64,000 nt of DNA from Acidobacteriota bacterium (GCA_003222975.1 QHXN01000021.1:1-64000); one strand, 5' to 3'. Shown: positions 44,383-53,941, numbered from the stretch's first letter. The notes: generated by a model not told the origin, from the letters alone. Made by a program: numbers and translations.

Positions 44383-45738
44383 CTAGCCCTTCCCGCTGAT
44401 GATGAACGTCGGAACCATCCCGCCGCCCGAAGAGACGTTGGCGAGTTCCGTGAACGAGAGGCGCGTGAAGGCCGAGCCGACCTTGCCGTTGAAGAGCAGC
44501 GGGTCGAGGTCAACCAACTGCTCGGAGAAAAAGACCGAGCCGTCCTCGGCGAGCGCCGGGAAGGTCTCGCGCGCCGTGGGCACGCGCTCCTGCACGAGAT
44601 AGTCGCCGTTGGCGATGGCCGAGCGCAGCGCCTCGTCCCAGGCCACGGGGTCGTTGTTCCAGCCGATGTAGATGCCGTGCCCGCCGTAGTCGTCGTTGGG
44701 CTTGAGGACGAGACGGTCGCTGTGCGCGCCGACGTATTCGAGCAGGTCAATTGATTCGCCGTCCTTCTCGGTCTTCCCCTCGCGCACCTTGCGCGTCCAG
44801 GGGACGTGAAGGCGGATGGCCTCGCGCTCCCCGGCGTTGAAGAGGCGCGCGTACCTTTCGTCCGTGAGCACGGCGAAGAGCGCCTTCTTGTGAATCAGCT
44901 TGGAGCGGAAGTTGTTGACGAGGCAGGCGGCGCGCGCGCGGTATGCTTCCAGGAGCGCGGGCTGCTCGCGGATGATCGGCAGGTACTCGTTGACGAGCAG
45001 GCGCTTGTAAACGATGTCTATCTCGAACGCGCCGCAGCGCAAACGACCGCCCGAAAACTCAAGCTCGTCGGGCGAGCAGATGACCGCCGGATGGCCCTCC
45101 GACTCGAAGAACTCGCGGAACAGTTCGAACTCCTTCTGCGTCGGCAAGTTCTTCAGGTCAACGATAGCGATTGACGGCCTGGGCCTGGCCTGCGCGCCCG
45201 CGAACTCGCGGTAGGCGGAGAGGAGTGTCTCCAAGAGGAGCGGTCGTCCGTGGAAACGGCGAAGTTGGAAGCGCTCTGCGAAGCGCCGCATGACGGGCAG
45301 GCGCGAGAAGATTTCGTAGGCCGCGTCGGCGTAGGCGATGCCGGCGGGGCTTTCGCCGTTCAGCTCGACGAAGCTGTAGGCGTCGCCGGTGAGGAATGAG
45401 TCGAGGCGCGCGGTCGGCGAGACGGCGCGGTAGCCTGGGTCTATGCGGACAAGCTCGCGCTCGATGTCCGTGACGCCGAGTTCGTCAACGATTGACTCGT
45501 CCTCGACCGCCGCATCCTTCACCTTCTGGATGGCGCTCCAGACCGTCTCGCAGACGCGCGTGACGCGCGCGAAGTCTTCCTCGGTGACGAAGTGCGGGCG
45601 CAGGTACGGCGAGAGGCGTCGGCCCCCGAAGATGAGCTTCGCCTGCTCCAGCCCCTCGTCGAGCATCCGGCGCGAAGACTCGGCGAGGTCGCCCTCTTCG
45701 AGCAGATGATGATAGAACTCAACGGCCTCTTGCAGCAT
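44383..45738 (-). CDS. Circularly permuted ATP-grasp-like ligase
   Basis: This 451-aa cytoplasmic protein has ATP-grasp marks in the C-terminal third: LVLKPNDDYGGHGIYIGW (phosphate-binding and metal region), DYLVQERVP, and SGGGMVPTFIISGKG at the end. The middle has an alpha/beta domain (SIAIVDLKNLPTQKEFEL). The pattern resembles circularly permuted ATP-grasp (glutathionylspermidine-synthase-like) enzymes that form amide bonds. Substrate is unknown. It heads an apparent operon with PilZ and the YbdK-type ligase. Confidence 0.75.
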   Translation of the reverse strand: MLQEAVEFYHHLLEEGDLAESSRRMLDEGLEQAKLIFGGRRLSPYLRPHFVTEEDFARVTRVCETVWSAIQKVKDAAVEDESIVDELGVTDIERELVRIDPGYRAVSPTARLDSFLTGDAYSFVELNGESPAGIAYADAAYEIFSRLPVMRRFAERFQLRRFHGRPLLLETLLSAYREFAGAQARPRPSIAIVDLKNLPTQKEFELFREFFESEGHPAVICSPDELEFSGGRLRCGAFEIDIVYKRLLVNEYLPIIREQPALLEAYRARAACLVNNFRSKLIHKKALFAVLTDERYARLFNAGEREAIRLHVPWTRKVREGKTEKDGESIDLLEYVGAHSDRLVLKPNDDYGGHGIYIGWNNDPVAWDEALRSAIANGDYLVQERVPTARETFPALAEDGSVFFSEQLVDLDPLLFNGKVGSAFTRLSFTELANVSSGGGMVPTFIISGKG

Positions 45739-45838
45739 TCCTGGCTGAGAGCTTTCCTGTGATTTCGATAGAACGAGCGGCGGGTCAAGAGTAGCACAGA
45801 TGCGCGCCGGTTTGGAAAATGTGTGAGGGGCAGAGAAG

Positions 45839-45932
45839 ATTAACTATAGAGGCACAGAGGACACGAAGGTCACACAGAGGAAATCAAAACTCTGTGCAGT
45901 CTCTGTGTCCTCTAAGCCTCCGCGGTTAACTA
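45839..45932. repeat. Hairpin element with ~9-nt units, ACAGAGGAC family
   Basis: The left arm (about 45839-45880) reads TTAACTATAGAGGCACAGAGG/ACACGAAGG/TCACACAGAGG. The right arm (about 45890-45932) reads CTCTGTGCAGTCTCTGTGTCCTCTAAGCCTCCGCGGTTAA. Outer TTAACTA and GGTTAA also pair. It lies between two - strand genes. Its unit is nearer 9 nt than 7, so it may be a relative of the heptad hairpins or a separate class. Confidence 0.7.
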
Positions 45933-45966
45933 ACCGATTCCTATTCTCAACCGAAAGTATTACCGA

Positions 45967-47955
45967 CTACCGCTGTTGAAAGTTATCCCCGGCAAGCGAA
46001 AACTTGAGGGTCATGCTGTGACCGTCGCGCACGACGCCGAGTGTGGCGGGCGTCGCGTCGAAGGCCGCGAGCAGGCGTCGGAGTTCGAGGCTGTCGGCAG
46101 GCGCGCCGTTCACGGTCTCGATCACGTCGCCCGCGTGCAGGCCGCTGGCGGCGGCTGGGCTGTCGGGTCGCACCGCGACGACGAGCATCCCGCCGCGCGC
46201 GTTCAGACGCGCGGCACTTCGCCCGGTCAGGCCGATGGCGCGCAGGCCGAAGGCCGGCAGCGGCGTGGAAGCTTGGAAGGGTTCAATCTCCGTGGACGGT
46301 TGGCTGGCGGTGGTCGCCGCGAAAACGCGGCCCGCGCCCGTGCGCCCCTCGGCGTCGGCGATCAGCGGTAGAACGCGGTCGAACTGATTCTCGGCTTCGC
46401 GCATGCGCTCCGCCAGACGCGCCAGCGTCGCCGCGTCCGGCGAAGTCGGGCCGCCGTTCAAAAGTCTCTGCTGCGTCTGAATCGCCCTGATTTCTCTCCG
46501 CAGAGACAGGAGGCCTTCGCGCGCGGCGCGCTCCTCGGAGAGCGCGGTGGCGAGCGCGGGGTTCTGCGCCCCCTGCAACTGCACGGACAGCTTGAGCGGC
46601 GTGGCCTCGAAGGCGCGCAGGACGGTGAAGACCACGGTCGAGCCGACGCCCAACTCGTCGAGCGTCATTGAGAGGTCTTCGACGCTGCGCACCTCTCGCG
46701 CGCCGACGCGCGCGATCACGTCGCCGGGCCGCAGTCCTGCCTGCGCCGCGGGCGTGCCGGGAGCGACCGAAGTCAGGAAGACGCCCTGCCGGTTCTGTAT
46801 GTGCGGCAGCGCCGTCTCAGGCTTCCAGCCGAGGTTGACCCACGTTCCGAGCGGGGCCTGGAACGCGGCGTCGCCGCGCACGCCGAGCCAGGGCTGGGGT
46901 GCGCTGCGGCGAAGCTTCAGCACGCGGTCGCACGCGCCGTGGATGGTCGCAACGGGGACGATCTGCGTCTCGCCGGAGCCGCTCTGCGAGACGATGCCGA
47001 CGACCTCGCCCGCCTCGTTCGCTGCAACCGCGCCCGTCCACTCCGGCGGGACGCTCGCGCTCGCGACCACGCGGAAGGGCTTGCCCGACGGCGCGCGCCT
47101 GACTTCGGTCAGACGCCCCTCCCTTTGATCTATGTTCAGAAGAATGTAGCCGTCGCCGGCCCGCGACGTTGTCTGCGCGACGGGCGCGGGGGCGGGGGCG
47201 TAGAGGTGAACGCGCTGGCCGACGTTCGGGTCTTCGGTGTCGCCGGTGTCGCCCTCCGGCTCGCCGGGGAGAATCTGCCGGACGGCTTCGAGCATGGACA
47301 GGCCCGTGGCCGCGTCCAGCCCTATGAACTTCGCCTCGACGCGCTTGCCGTCCGCGGTGACGAGCGTGAACTCCGGCTGCTCGTTCTGCGCCGCGGCGGG
47401 CGCAGCAAAAAAGCCCGGCGGCGGGTCGGGCAACGAATCAAGCTCTGCCTCTGATTGCGGCAGACGCACGACCACCGTCCGCCCGTCTTCGTAAACGTAC
47501 CCGGCGACGATGTTCGTGTGAGCGTCTCCGGTCGAGGGCAGGCTGTCCAACTGCATCGCGGGCGGGCCGCTGGTCGCGAGCCATGTGAGAAGCTTCCAGC
47601 CACTCAGACGATGTACGACCGTCACGACCTGTCGCGGCGGCATCGGCAAAGCCTTCGGCGCTGGCCGCGTAGGCGAAGCTCGCCTGCTCTGCGGCGCGGC
47701 GGGCGCGGGCGCGTTCGGGGCGGGCGTCGGAATCTGCGGCGCGGCCATTACTACGACCGTGCGGCGGACGGCGGGTTGCGCCGGCCTCGGTGCCGGTGCG
47801 TCTTGTCGTTGCTGCGCGGTGGCGGCGGGCGCGGGAGCTTCCTGCGCGAAAGCCGCGCCGCAAGGTGTGGCGATGAGCCAGACGAAGAGCGCCGCGCCCG
47901 CGGCAACGAGCCTCAGCGTCAGACACACTCTCAGCTTGTAACTTCCAGACCTCAT
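45967..47955 (-). CDS. HtrA-like envelope protein with two PDZ domains and no catalytic serine motif
   Basis: This exported 662-aa protein has a signal peptide at about 1-38 and a Pro/Ala-rich linker to ~110. A trypsin-like beta-barrel (about 115-365) comes next, followed by PDZ1 (about 370-480, GVFLTSVAPGTPAAQAGLRPG) and a coiled region. PDZ2 is at the end (about 575-655, AVRPDSPAAASGLHAGD). Where active HtrA proteases have GNSGGP, this one reads EWTGAVAANEAGEVVGIV, so no nucleophile is visible. It is probably a binding or sensing protein. It lies 7 nt after the anti-sigma gene, echoing sigma-E/RseA/MucD-type modules. Confidence 0.8.
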   Translation of the reverse strand: MRSGSYKLRVCLTLRLVAAGAALFVWLIATPCGAAFAQEAPAPAATAQQRQDAPAPRPAQPAVRRTVVVMAAPQIPTPAPNAPAPAAPQSRRASPTRPAPKALPMPPRQVVTVVHRLSGWKLLTWLATSGPPAMQLDSLPSTGDAHTNIVAGYVYEDGRTVVVRLPQSEAELDSLPDPPPGFFAAPAAAQNEQPEFTLVTADGKRVEAKFIGLDAATGLSMLEAVRQILPGEPEGDTGDTEDPNVGQRVHLYAPAPAPVAQTTSRAGDGYILLNIDQREGRLTEVRRAPSGKPFRVVASASVPPEWTGAVAANEAGEVVGIVSQSGSGETQIVPVATIHGACDRVLKLRRSAPQPWLGVRGDAAFQAPLGTWVNLGWKPETALPHIQNRQGVFLTSVAPGTPAAQAGLRPGDVIARVGAREVRSVEDLSMTLDELGVGSTVVFTVLRAFEATPLKLSVQLQGAQNPALATALSEERAAREGLLSLRREIRAIQTQQRLLNGGPTSPDAATLARLAERMREAENQFDRVLPLIADAEGRTGAGRVFAATTASQPSTEIEPFQASTPLPAFGLRAIGLTGRSAARLNARGGMLVVAVRPDSPAAASGLHAGDVIETVNGAPADSLELRRLLAAFDATPATLGVVRDGHSMTLKFSLAGDNFQQR

Positions 47956-47962
47956 CAGCCGA

Positions 47963-48754
47963 CTACCAGACCCCTTCCTTGTCCGTCACCGGCGCGCGGC
48001 GACTCGTCCCCTCACGCGCGATTAGCTCCTGCGAGCCGAAGCTGACCGCGCGCATCGGCACGACGCGCGTCACGCCGCGCCCGTCCTTCAGCACGACGCG
48101 CAGCGGCTCGGCGGTCGTGCCGAGCGAAATCCTCATCGTCGGACTCTGTTCGATGACCCGCGCGGAACTGAGAGCGGCGGTCAAAAAATTCTTCGCCGGC
48201 GCTTCGCTCGACGGCTCTCCCAACGCGGCTTCCTTCGCGCGCGGCGGAGAAATTGTCCGCGTCTTCACTTTGCCCCGCCGACTCTGAGCACCGGACAGCT
48301 CTGAGCCGCTGGCTCTCGTCTCGCCCGCGTCAGTCACCTGCGCGGCTATACTTTCCCGCCCCGACCGCGCCGCGCCCCCCGCGCTCCGGGCTATCACTGC
48401 CTGGCGCTGACCGGCGTCCGGCCTCCTTTGCTGCTCCTGCCTGAAGTAGAGCGACGCCGAGACGACGAGGAAGCAGGCGGCTGCGGCCAGCGCGGCGAAG
48501 CCATAGACGGGACGGAGCGGGTTGCGTCTTTCTTTGGCGCGCGACGCGTCCATGCGAGCGCGCAGACGGAACTCGAAGTCCGCGGGCGCTGCGACCATCT
48601 CAAGACTACGGACGAGGCGGCGCAGCGAGGCGCGCTCCTGCTCCAGATGGCGGCAGGCTTCGCACGCGTTGACGTGCGCGCGCGCTTCGAGGCCCAGGCG
48701 CCCGACGCCGGCCAGTTCCTCGATCTCTTCACGGTAAGTTTTGCAGTCTGCCAT
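47963..48754 (-). CDS. Zinc-finger anti-sigma factor, membrane-anchored
   Basis: The start at 48754 (MADCKTYREEIEELAG) gives 263 aa. The N-terminal zinc-binding anti-sigma motif is HVNACEAC (His27, Cys31, Cys34). One transmembrane helix (about 83-104) separates the cytoplasmic part from a ~155-residue outer domain. It lies 11 nt after the ECF sigma gene and should bind that sigma factor until an envelope signal releases it. Confidence 0.87.
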   Translation of the reverse strand: MADCKTYREEIEELAGVGRLGLEARAHVNACEACRHLEQERASLRRLVRSLEMVAAPADFEFRLRARMDASRAKERRNPLRPVYGFAALAAAACFLVVSASLYFRQEQQRRPDAGQRQAVIARSAGGAARSGRESIAAQVTDAGETRASGSELSGAQSRRGKVKTRTISPPRAKEAALGEPSSEAPAKNFLTAALSSARVIEQSPTMRISLGTTAEPLRVVLKDGRGVTRVVPMRAVSFGSQELIAREGTSRRAPVTDKEGVW

Positions 48755-48765
48755 AAAACACTTCC

Positions 48766-49338
48766 TTACAGGTACGCCTGCAACTTGTCGCGCAGGAACG
48801 AGCGCGCGCGGTTGATGCGCGACTTCACCGTGCCCTCGTTCATCCGCAGGATGCTGGCGATCTCTTCGTAGCTGCGCTCCTCCACGTCCCGGAGCACCAG
48901 CGGGGCGCGGTACTTTTCCGGCAGCGTCGCAATCGCCCGCGCGACCGCCGCGCGTCTCTCGTCCTCGACGAACGTCGCGTCCTGGAGCGGCCCCGCGTCC
49001 GGCAGCTCCAGCTCGCACGTGTCTGACGGCGACTCGCGCTCCTTGAAGAAGCTCGTGAGCGAGACCAGGCGGCGGCGCTTGCGGCGGCGCAGCTCCGAGA
49101 TGGCGAGGTTCGTTGCGATGCGGTAGATGTAGGTCGAGAACGCGTAGCTCGTCTGGTAGCGCTCCGCCGCCGCGTAAACCCGCATGAAGGTCTCCTGCGC
49201 GAGATCAACCGCCAGGTCGTAGTCGCCCGTCATGCGATAGACGTAGTTCGTGATCTGATTCCGGTAGCGTCGCACAAGCTCCGCGAAGGCCACCTCGTCG
49301 CCCGCCTTCGTCTCCTCAAGGAGCCGGTGGTCTGTCAT
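48766..49338 (-). CDS. ECF-type RNA polymerase sigma factor (RpoE-like)
   Basis: Region 2 is visible as FAELVRRYRNQITNYVYRMT and DLAVDLAQETFMRVYAAAERY. Region 4 is LPEKYRAPLVLRDVEERSYE with a helix-turn-helix ending EGTVKSRINRARSFLRDKL. I use the ATG at 49338 (MTDHRLLEE), which has a GAGGAG about 12 nt upstream. Starts at 49425 or 49473 would add residues without clear homology. With the anti-sigma and HtrA-like genes downstream it forms an envelope-response module. Confidence 0.9.
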   Translation of the reverse strand: MTDHRLLEETKAGDEVAFAELVRRYRNQITNYVYRMTGDYDLAVDLAQETFMRVYAAAERYQTSYAFSTYIYRIATNLAISELRRRKRRRLVSLTSFFKERESPSDTCELELPDAGPLQDATFVEDERRAAVARAIATLPEKYRAPLVLRDVEERSYEEIASILRMNEGTVKSRINRARSFLRDKLQAYL

Positions 49339-49789
49339 CGCCCCGAACGTCTCCTCTTCCCGCACGGACGCCCCCGCCCCCGCGACGGAGAAGAGTAGTT
49401 CGTTCGTGGAGGAAATGGCGCTCATCCAGGAAAGGCGGGCTTCTTCCGGGGCTTTACAGACCCCGGAACTCAAGTTATCTACGAAGCGTCAACCCCGGCT
49501 TTCAAACTCGCCGGGCCGGACGTGCCGAAATTATACACTCTTCCCCGGCTTTATCCGCTCTGTGTTCACGCCCGGACTGGTCGCCGGGTTCCAAAAAAAC
49601 AGAACCGCGAGCGGCTTCGGTCTTCGCGCTCGTAGTGGGCGTGTGCCCTCGCTCCCGGCAAAATAGATACTTTTCAACTCGCCGCGCAGTGTTATAATGC
49701 CCACTCAATTCGCAAATCGTCTCGTCTTTCGCCGCCTTCGTGCGGGCGCAAATTGCTCCTGATAGAATCTTCTCTAGCATTCAGAAGTT
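49339..49789. other. Divergent control region between sigma gene and cNMP/Fe-S gene
   Basis: No gene is called here, although the sigma-factor frame stays open to 49473. A - strand TATAAT (complement of 49530-49535) may serve the sigma operon, without a clear -35. A + strand promoter is at 49671-49698. The region is less G+C-rich than its neighbours. Confidence 0.5.
49671..49698 (+). promoter_or_regulatory. Promoter candidate for the redox cluster
   Basis: TTTTCA (49671-49676, four of six) and TATAAT (49693-49698, perfect) are 16 nt apart. Start is expected near 49705, about 85 nt before the ATG at 49790. Confidence 0.6.
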
Positions 49790-52264
49790 ATGCCGAAAGA
49801 GATAAAGAAGCACCAGACCGTGCTCGAAGCCATCCGCAAGGTGGACATCATCTCGGAGCTTCTCGAAAAGCACAACGGCCACTTCGAGCACGAGCTAGAC
49901 CTCGAAGTCATCGCCTACGGTCGCAACTACAACGGCAAGAAGGTCGGCCCCTACGTCCACCTGCTCGAATACGAGGCGGGCGAGGAGGTCATCCGCGAGG
50001 GCGACTGGGGCGGCAACACCTTCTACGTCACCGTGGAGGGTAAGCTCGACGTGTTCGTCCGCGACCGCGAGGCGGGCGAGAGCCGCAAGGTGGGCGAGAT
50101 ACCGCCCGGCGTGAGCTTCGGCGAGATGTCCATCCTCGCGGGCGTGCCGCGCAACGCGACCATCAGCGTGCCGCCCGGCTCGAAGGCCCGCGTGCTCGAA
50201 GTCACGCGGCCCGCGCTCCGGCTGCTGAGAAAGCTGCCGAAGTTCGGGCAGATGCTCGACGCCAACTACCGCAAGCACGGCCTGAGCCGCACGCTCATCG
50301 AGGTGCGGCAGGCGACGGGCGAGGCCTTCAGCCAAGAGCTGACCGACAAGCTCGGCAGGTCGGCGCGCTTCACCGTCTACGCCAAGCACCACGTCCTCTT
50401 CCGCGAGGGCGAACTCATTGACCGCGTCATCTTCTTACGTAACGGCTGGGTCAGGCGCGTGCGCGGCCTCGGCTACGGCGCGGTGATGGGCGATCTGCTC
50501 ATCGAAGGACTCTCGGACGACGTGGGCGTGGACTTCCTCGGCGCGGGCAACTGCCTCGGACTCGAAGGCGCGGAGCGCGACGCGCGCTGGGCCTACACGG
50601 CGGTCGTCCTCCAGCGCACCGAAGTGCTGGAAGTCGCCATGCCGCCGCTGCGCTCCGACCGCTCCCTGCGCGACACGGTCGTCCGAACCTTCTCCGACTT
50701 CTCGCTCGCGGACGACGACGTGCTCGTCTCTTCGGGCCTCGACAAAGCGGTCATCTCCGCGACCGAGCGCGAGATAGCGACAGGCATTGTGGACGGCACG
50801 AACCTGCTCGTGATGGACATGGACAAGTGCGTGCGCTGCGGCAACTGCTCAATGGCCTGCCATCAGGTGCACGGCCAGTCGCGCCTCCTCCGTCGCGGCA
50901 TACACATCGAGCGCGTCAAGAACTACGGCGGCGTTTCGAGCGAGCAGATTCTCGTCCCCTCGGTCTGTATGCACTGTCAAGACCCGGAGTGCCTGACGGG
51001 CTGCCCCACGGGAGCCATCGGTCGCTTCGAAAACGGGCAGATAGACATTGACCCGAAGACCTGCATCGGCTGCGGCGACTGCGCGACCCAGTGCCCATAT
51101 AACGCGATCACGATGATCCCGCGCAAGCCGGAGGTGGCGAAACCCCTGACGTTGGCCCAGAAGATGAAGGGGATGCTGAGCATGGCCCCGGCCACGCCGC
51201 CGCAGCCCGTCACGGCCACCGACAACCTGCTCGCCACGAAGTGCAACCTCTGCCAGGGAACTTCGCTCAACCCGCCCGACGCGAAGACGCAAAGCTACTC
51301 CTGCCAGGAGAACTGCCCGACGGGCGCGCTCGTGCGCGTCAACCCGCGCGAGTATTTCACCGAGGTCAACACGCGACTCGGCCTCGTCTTCCGCGACCAG
51401 AACCAGGCCATCGGTCGCAACATACACAAGCGCGACCCCCTCGCACGCCTCTGGCACGCCCTCGGCCTCGTGCTCGCCGTCGGCGTCACCGCCGGCATCA
51501 TCTGGGGACTCGAACGCTTCGGCATTGACCAGCGGCTCGGCGGCACGTTTCTGACCGTCCGCTGGATCACGGGTCTCATCGGCCTCGGCGGCATCGCCGC
51601 GGTGATGACCTACCCCGTGCGCAAGCAGGTCTATCGCCAACGCGCGGGGGCGCTGCGCTACTGGATGCTGATGCACGTCTATCTCGGCACGGTCGCGGGG
51701 CTGTCGCTCCTGCTCCACGGCGGCAAGACGACGGGGGGCTTGCTCACCTCGCTTTTGATGATCTCGTTCGACGCAGTCATCGTCACGGGGCTGTTCGGCA
51801 TCATTGTCTATCTCGTCGCGCCGCGCATCATGACGAGCATCGAGGGCGAGCCGCTGCTCGTCGAAGACCTGAGAGCGCGCCGGGAGGAGCTGCGCGAAAC
51901 GCTCGCCGACATCGGTCAGCGCAGCAACGAACGCTTGCGCGAGTTCATACGCAAAAAGGTTCGCGGCAAAGTCTTCGCCTTCCGCTACCTGCTCCGGCAG
52001 TACCTCAGGCGCGAGGAGCTGACGGAGCTTCTGGCCGCCGCGCGCGAGGAGTACGAGGCGGAGGCGCGCGGCCTCGACCCGGAGTCGCGCCAGCTATTGC
52101 TCGAAGCCATCGAGGCGACGGTCACACTCCGCCGCGTGGACTCCCTGATCTACCTGCATCAGCTTTTAAAACTCTGGCTCGCGCCGCACGTCGTCGCGTC
52201 CTCGCTGATGCTGGCGCTGATGACCGTCCACGTCGTCCAGGTCATCTTCTTCGCCGCCCGCTGA
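49790..52264 (+). CDS. Fusion of two cNMP-binding domains, a four-cluster ferredoxin and a membrane cytochrome b-like domain
   Basis: The product is 824 aa. Residues 50-145 form a cyclic-nucleotide-binding domain (FGEMSILAGVPRNATI). A second, more divergent one lies at about 190-300. Residues 345-515 hold four Cys groups of DmsB/HybA type (CVRCGNCSMAC, CMHCQDPECLTGC, CIGCGDCATQC, and CNLC with CQENC). The C-terminal part has about five membrane helices with two His pairs spaced 14 residues apart (His629/His643, and a pair in the last helix), as in diheme cytochrome b. It probably passes electrons between cytoplasm and membrane under nucleotide control. It heads a three-gene + strand group; I know no named family of this exact layout. 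Confidence 0.85.
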   Translation: MPKEIKKHQTVLEAIRKVDIISELLEKHNGHFEHELDLEVIAYGRNYNGKKVGPYVHLLEYEAGEEVIREGDWGGNTFYVTVEGKLDVFVRDREAGESRKVGEIPPGVSFGEMSILAGVPRNATISVPPGSKARVLEVTRPALRLLRKLPKFGQMLDANYRKHGLSRTLIEVRQATGEAFSQELTDKLGRSARFTVYAKHHVLFREGELIDRVIFLRNGWVRRVRGLGYGAVMGDLLIEGLSDDVGVDFLGAGNCLGLEGAERDARWAYTAVVLQRTEVLEVAMPPLRSDRSLRDTVVRTFSDFSLADDDVLVSSGLDKAVISATEREIATGIVDGTNLLVMDMDKCVRCGNCSMACHQVHGQSRLLRRGIHIERVKNYGGVSSEQILVPSVCMHCQDPECLTGCPTGAIGRFENGQIDIDPKTCIGCGDCATQCPYNAITMIPRKPEVAKPLTLAQKMKGMLSMAPATPPQPVTATDNLLATKCNLCQGTSLNPPDAKTQSYSCQENCPTGALVRVNPREYFTEVNTRLGLVFRDQNQAIGRNIHKRDPLARLWHALGLVLAVGVTAGIIWGLERFGIDQRLGGTFLTVRWITGLIGLGGIAAVMTYPVRKQVYRQRAGALRYWMLMHVYLGTVAGLSLLLHGGKTTGGLLTSLLMISFDAVIVTGLFGIIVYLVAPRIMTSIEGEPLLVEDLRARREELRETLADIGQRSNERLREFIRKKVRGKVFAFRYLLRQYLRREELTELLAAAREEYEAEARGLDPESRQLLLEAIEATVTLRRVDSLIYLHQLLKLWLAPHVVASSLMLALMTVHVVQVIFFAAR

Positions 52265-52269
52265 AATGA

Positions 52270-52382
52270 GAGGGGAAAAGGGTAAAAGGGGAAATGGGTA
52301 AAAGGGATAAGACGGCTGGCTCTCACGGGGGCAGTGCTTTTCTGTTCCCCTCTTCCCTATTTCCACTTTTACCCTTTTCCCC
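52270..52382. repeat. Hairpin element with 8-nt units, GGGTAAAA family
   Basis: The left arm (52270-52309) has GGGGAAAA/GGGTAAAA/GGGGAAAT/GGGTAAAA/GGGATAAG. The right arm (about 52350-52382) has TTCCCCTC/TTCCCTAT/TTCCACTT/TTACCCTT/TTCCCCC. The period is 8 nt, while the architecture equals the heptad elements. It starts right after the 49790 gene and ends 15 nt before the next ATG. Confidence 0.85.
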
Positions 52383-52397
52383 CGTCACGGATTAGGT

Positions 52398-53894
52398 ATG
52401 CAGACAGAGGCCAGTAAATTCATCATCAACCGCGAGGACTTGAACGTTGACCCGGTGACGCTCGTCACGGACGGTCTGAAGATCGGTCGCGCGCCGAGCT
52501 GCGAGCTGGTCTTGAATCACCCGATGGTCTCGCGCCTGCACGCCGGCATCAACGACGCCGACGGTCGCTACTACCTCTATAACTTCAGCCATTCGAGCGG
52601 CACGACGCTGAACGGTCGCGTCGTCGCCATCGAGTCGGCGGAGGTCTTGGCCGACGGCGACGTGGTGCAGATCGGCCCTTACTTCCTGCGCATCTCGCGC
52701 GCGGGCGACGCGCTGAGCATTGGCGTCACGCTCGAAGTGGCGATGACCGTGGCCGATTCGGAGAGCCGCGGCGAGACGCCGCAGAGCCAGGGCCAGCAGG
52801 CCCCACAGCCGAGCAAGGAGTCAACGGAGGTGGCCGCCGCGCTCGGCGTCTTCTGGGAGAAGCGCAAGCGCGAGGCCGGCAAGATGCAGCACGTCTCGCC
52901 GCTCCGCCCGCAGAAGCCCCAGCGCGTGCTCGGCAAGGCGCGCTTCAACTGGACGCCGACGCGCGATCTCGTCCGACCGTGGCCTTTCTCCGTCTTCGTC
53001 TGGGGCTTCGCCGCGGTCGCCGTCCTGTCAATCGTCGCCGCGGTCGTCTATGCACAGACCTACTCGCCCGCGCCCATCTCCTCGGCCCACGCGCGCGGCA
53101 AGTTCACTTCGCAGCCGCCCGTCGCCCGTCAGGCCAACGCGACCAACTGCACGGCCTGCCACACGCTGACGGTGAGCATGGACAAGAACTGCGCCTCATG
53201 CCACGAGACGCCGGCCTTCCGGCCCACCATCACGGACGCGCACAAGGCCGCAGGGCTAGGCTGCACCGCCTGCCACGTCGAGCACCAGGGCACGGAGTAC
53301 CGCCCGTCGGTCGCCAGCCTCCAGACCTGCACGAACTGCCACAACGACGCGAACAAGAAAACGTACAACGGCCACGGCGTCCACACGCCGCACCCGCAGA
53401 CGGGCTTCGGCTACCCTGTGGTTAACGGCAAGTGGGTCTGGACGGGGCTGCCGGACGCGGAGAAGCAGCAGAAGACGCCTGAGTTGCAGAGGATAATTGA
53501 TAACGTCAGGAGCCAGCTCGTCCCCCCCAACTCCGCGCGCGACCCCGATGACCTTCACCGCAGCGCGGAGTTCCACGCGCTGCACATACACCGCGTGAAG
53601 GCCGTCGGCGGCCTGCCGGCTAACCGCGACGGCGAGCTGTCCTGCTCCTCCTGCCACAAGTTTTTCAGCCCCGTCAACGTTGACCGCGAGACGCCGCGCG
53701 CGACCTGCGGGACGTGCCACAACGGCGACCGCGGCGGCAAGTTTGAGAACGTCCTCGCGGCGGACAAACCCAACTGCATCTCCTGTCACGTGCAGCATCT
53801 TGAGGCCCGGCGCGAGTGGGGGCGCGCGCTCTTGAACGACCTGTCGGCGGCGTCGCCGAATTTGCAGCTCGGCGACGCCCCGCCGCAAAAGTGA
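52398..53894 (+). CDS. FHA domain fused to a heptahaem cytochrome c
   Basis: The product is 498 aa. Residues 20-105 are an FHA phosphothreonine-binding domain (GR at 30-31, SRLH at 45-48, NG at 72-73). After a linker a single transmembrane helix (194-220) leads to an outer domain with seven CXXCH haem sites: CTACH, CASCH, CTACH, CTNCH, CSSCH, CGTCH, CISCH. The topology implies cytoplasmic FHA and haems outside, so phosphorylation inside could be tied to electron flow outside. It has a weak ribosome site next to the 8-nt hairpin. I know no described family with this fusion. Confidence 0.88.
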   Translation: MQTEASKFIINREDLNVDPVTLVTDGLKIGRAPSCELVLNHPMVSRLHAGINDADGRYYLYNFSHSSGTTLNGRVVAIESAEVLADGDVVQIGPYFLRISRAGDALSIGVTLEVAMTVADSESRGETPQSQGQQAPQPSKESTEVAAALGVFWEKRKREAGKMQHVSPLRPQKPQRVLGKARFNWTPTRDLVRPWPFSVFVWGFAAVAVLSIVAAVVYAQTYSPAPISSAHARGKFTSQPPVARQANATNCTACHTLTVSMDKNCASCHETPAFRPTITDAHKAAGLGCTACHVEHQGTEYRPSVASLQTCTNCHNDANKKTYNGHGVHTPHPQTGFGYPVVNGKWVWTGLPDAEKQQKTPELQRIIDNVRSQLVPPNSARDPDDLHRSAEFHALHIHRVKAVGGLPANRDGELSCSSCHKFFSPVNVDRETPRATCGTCHNGDRGGKFENVLAADKPNCISCHVQHLEARREWGRALLNDLSAASPNLQLGDAPPQK

Positions 53895-53941
53895 GTCCCA
53901 GCGTCTGCCGGCGCGGATAACTTCTATTTCACGCGAAGACC

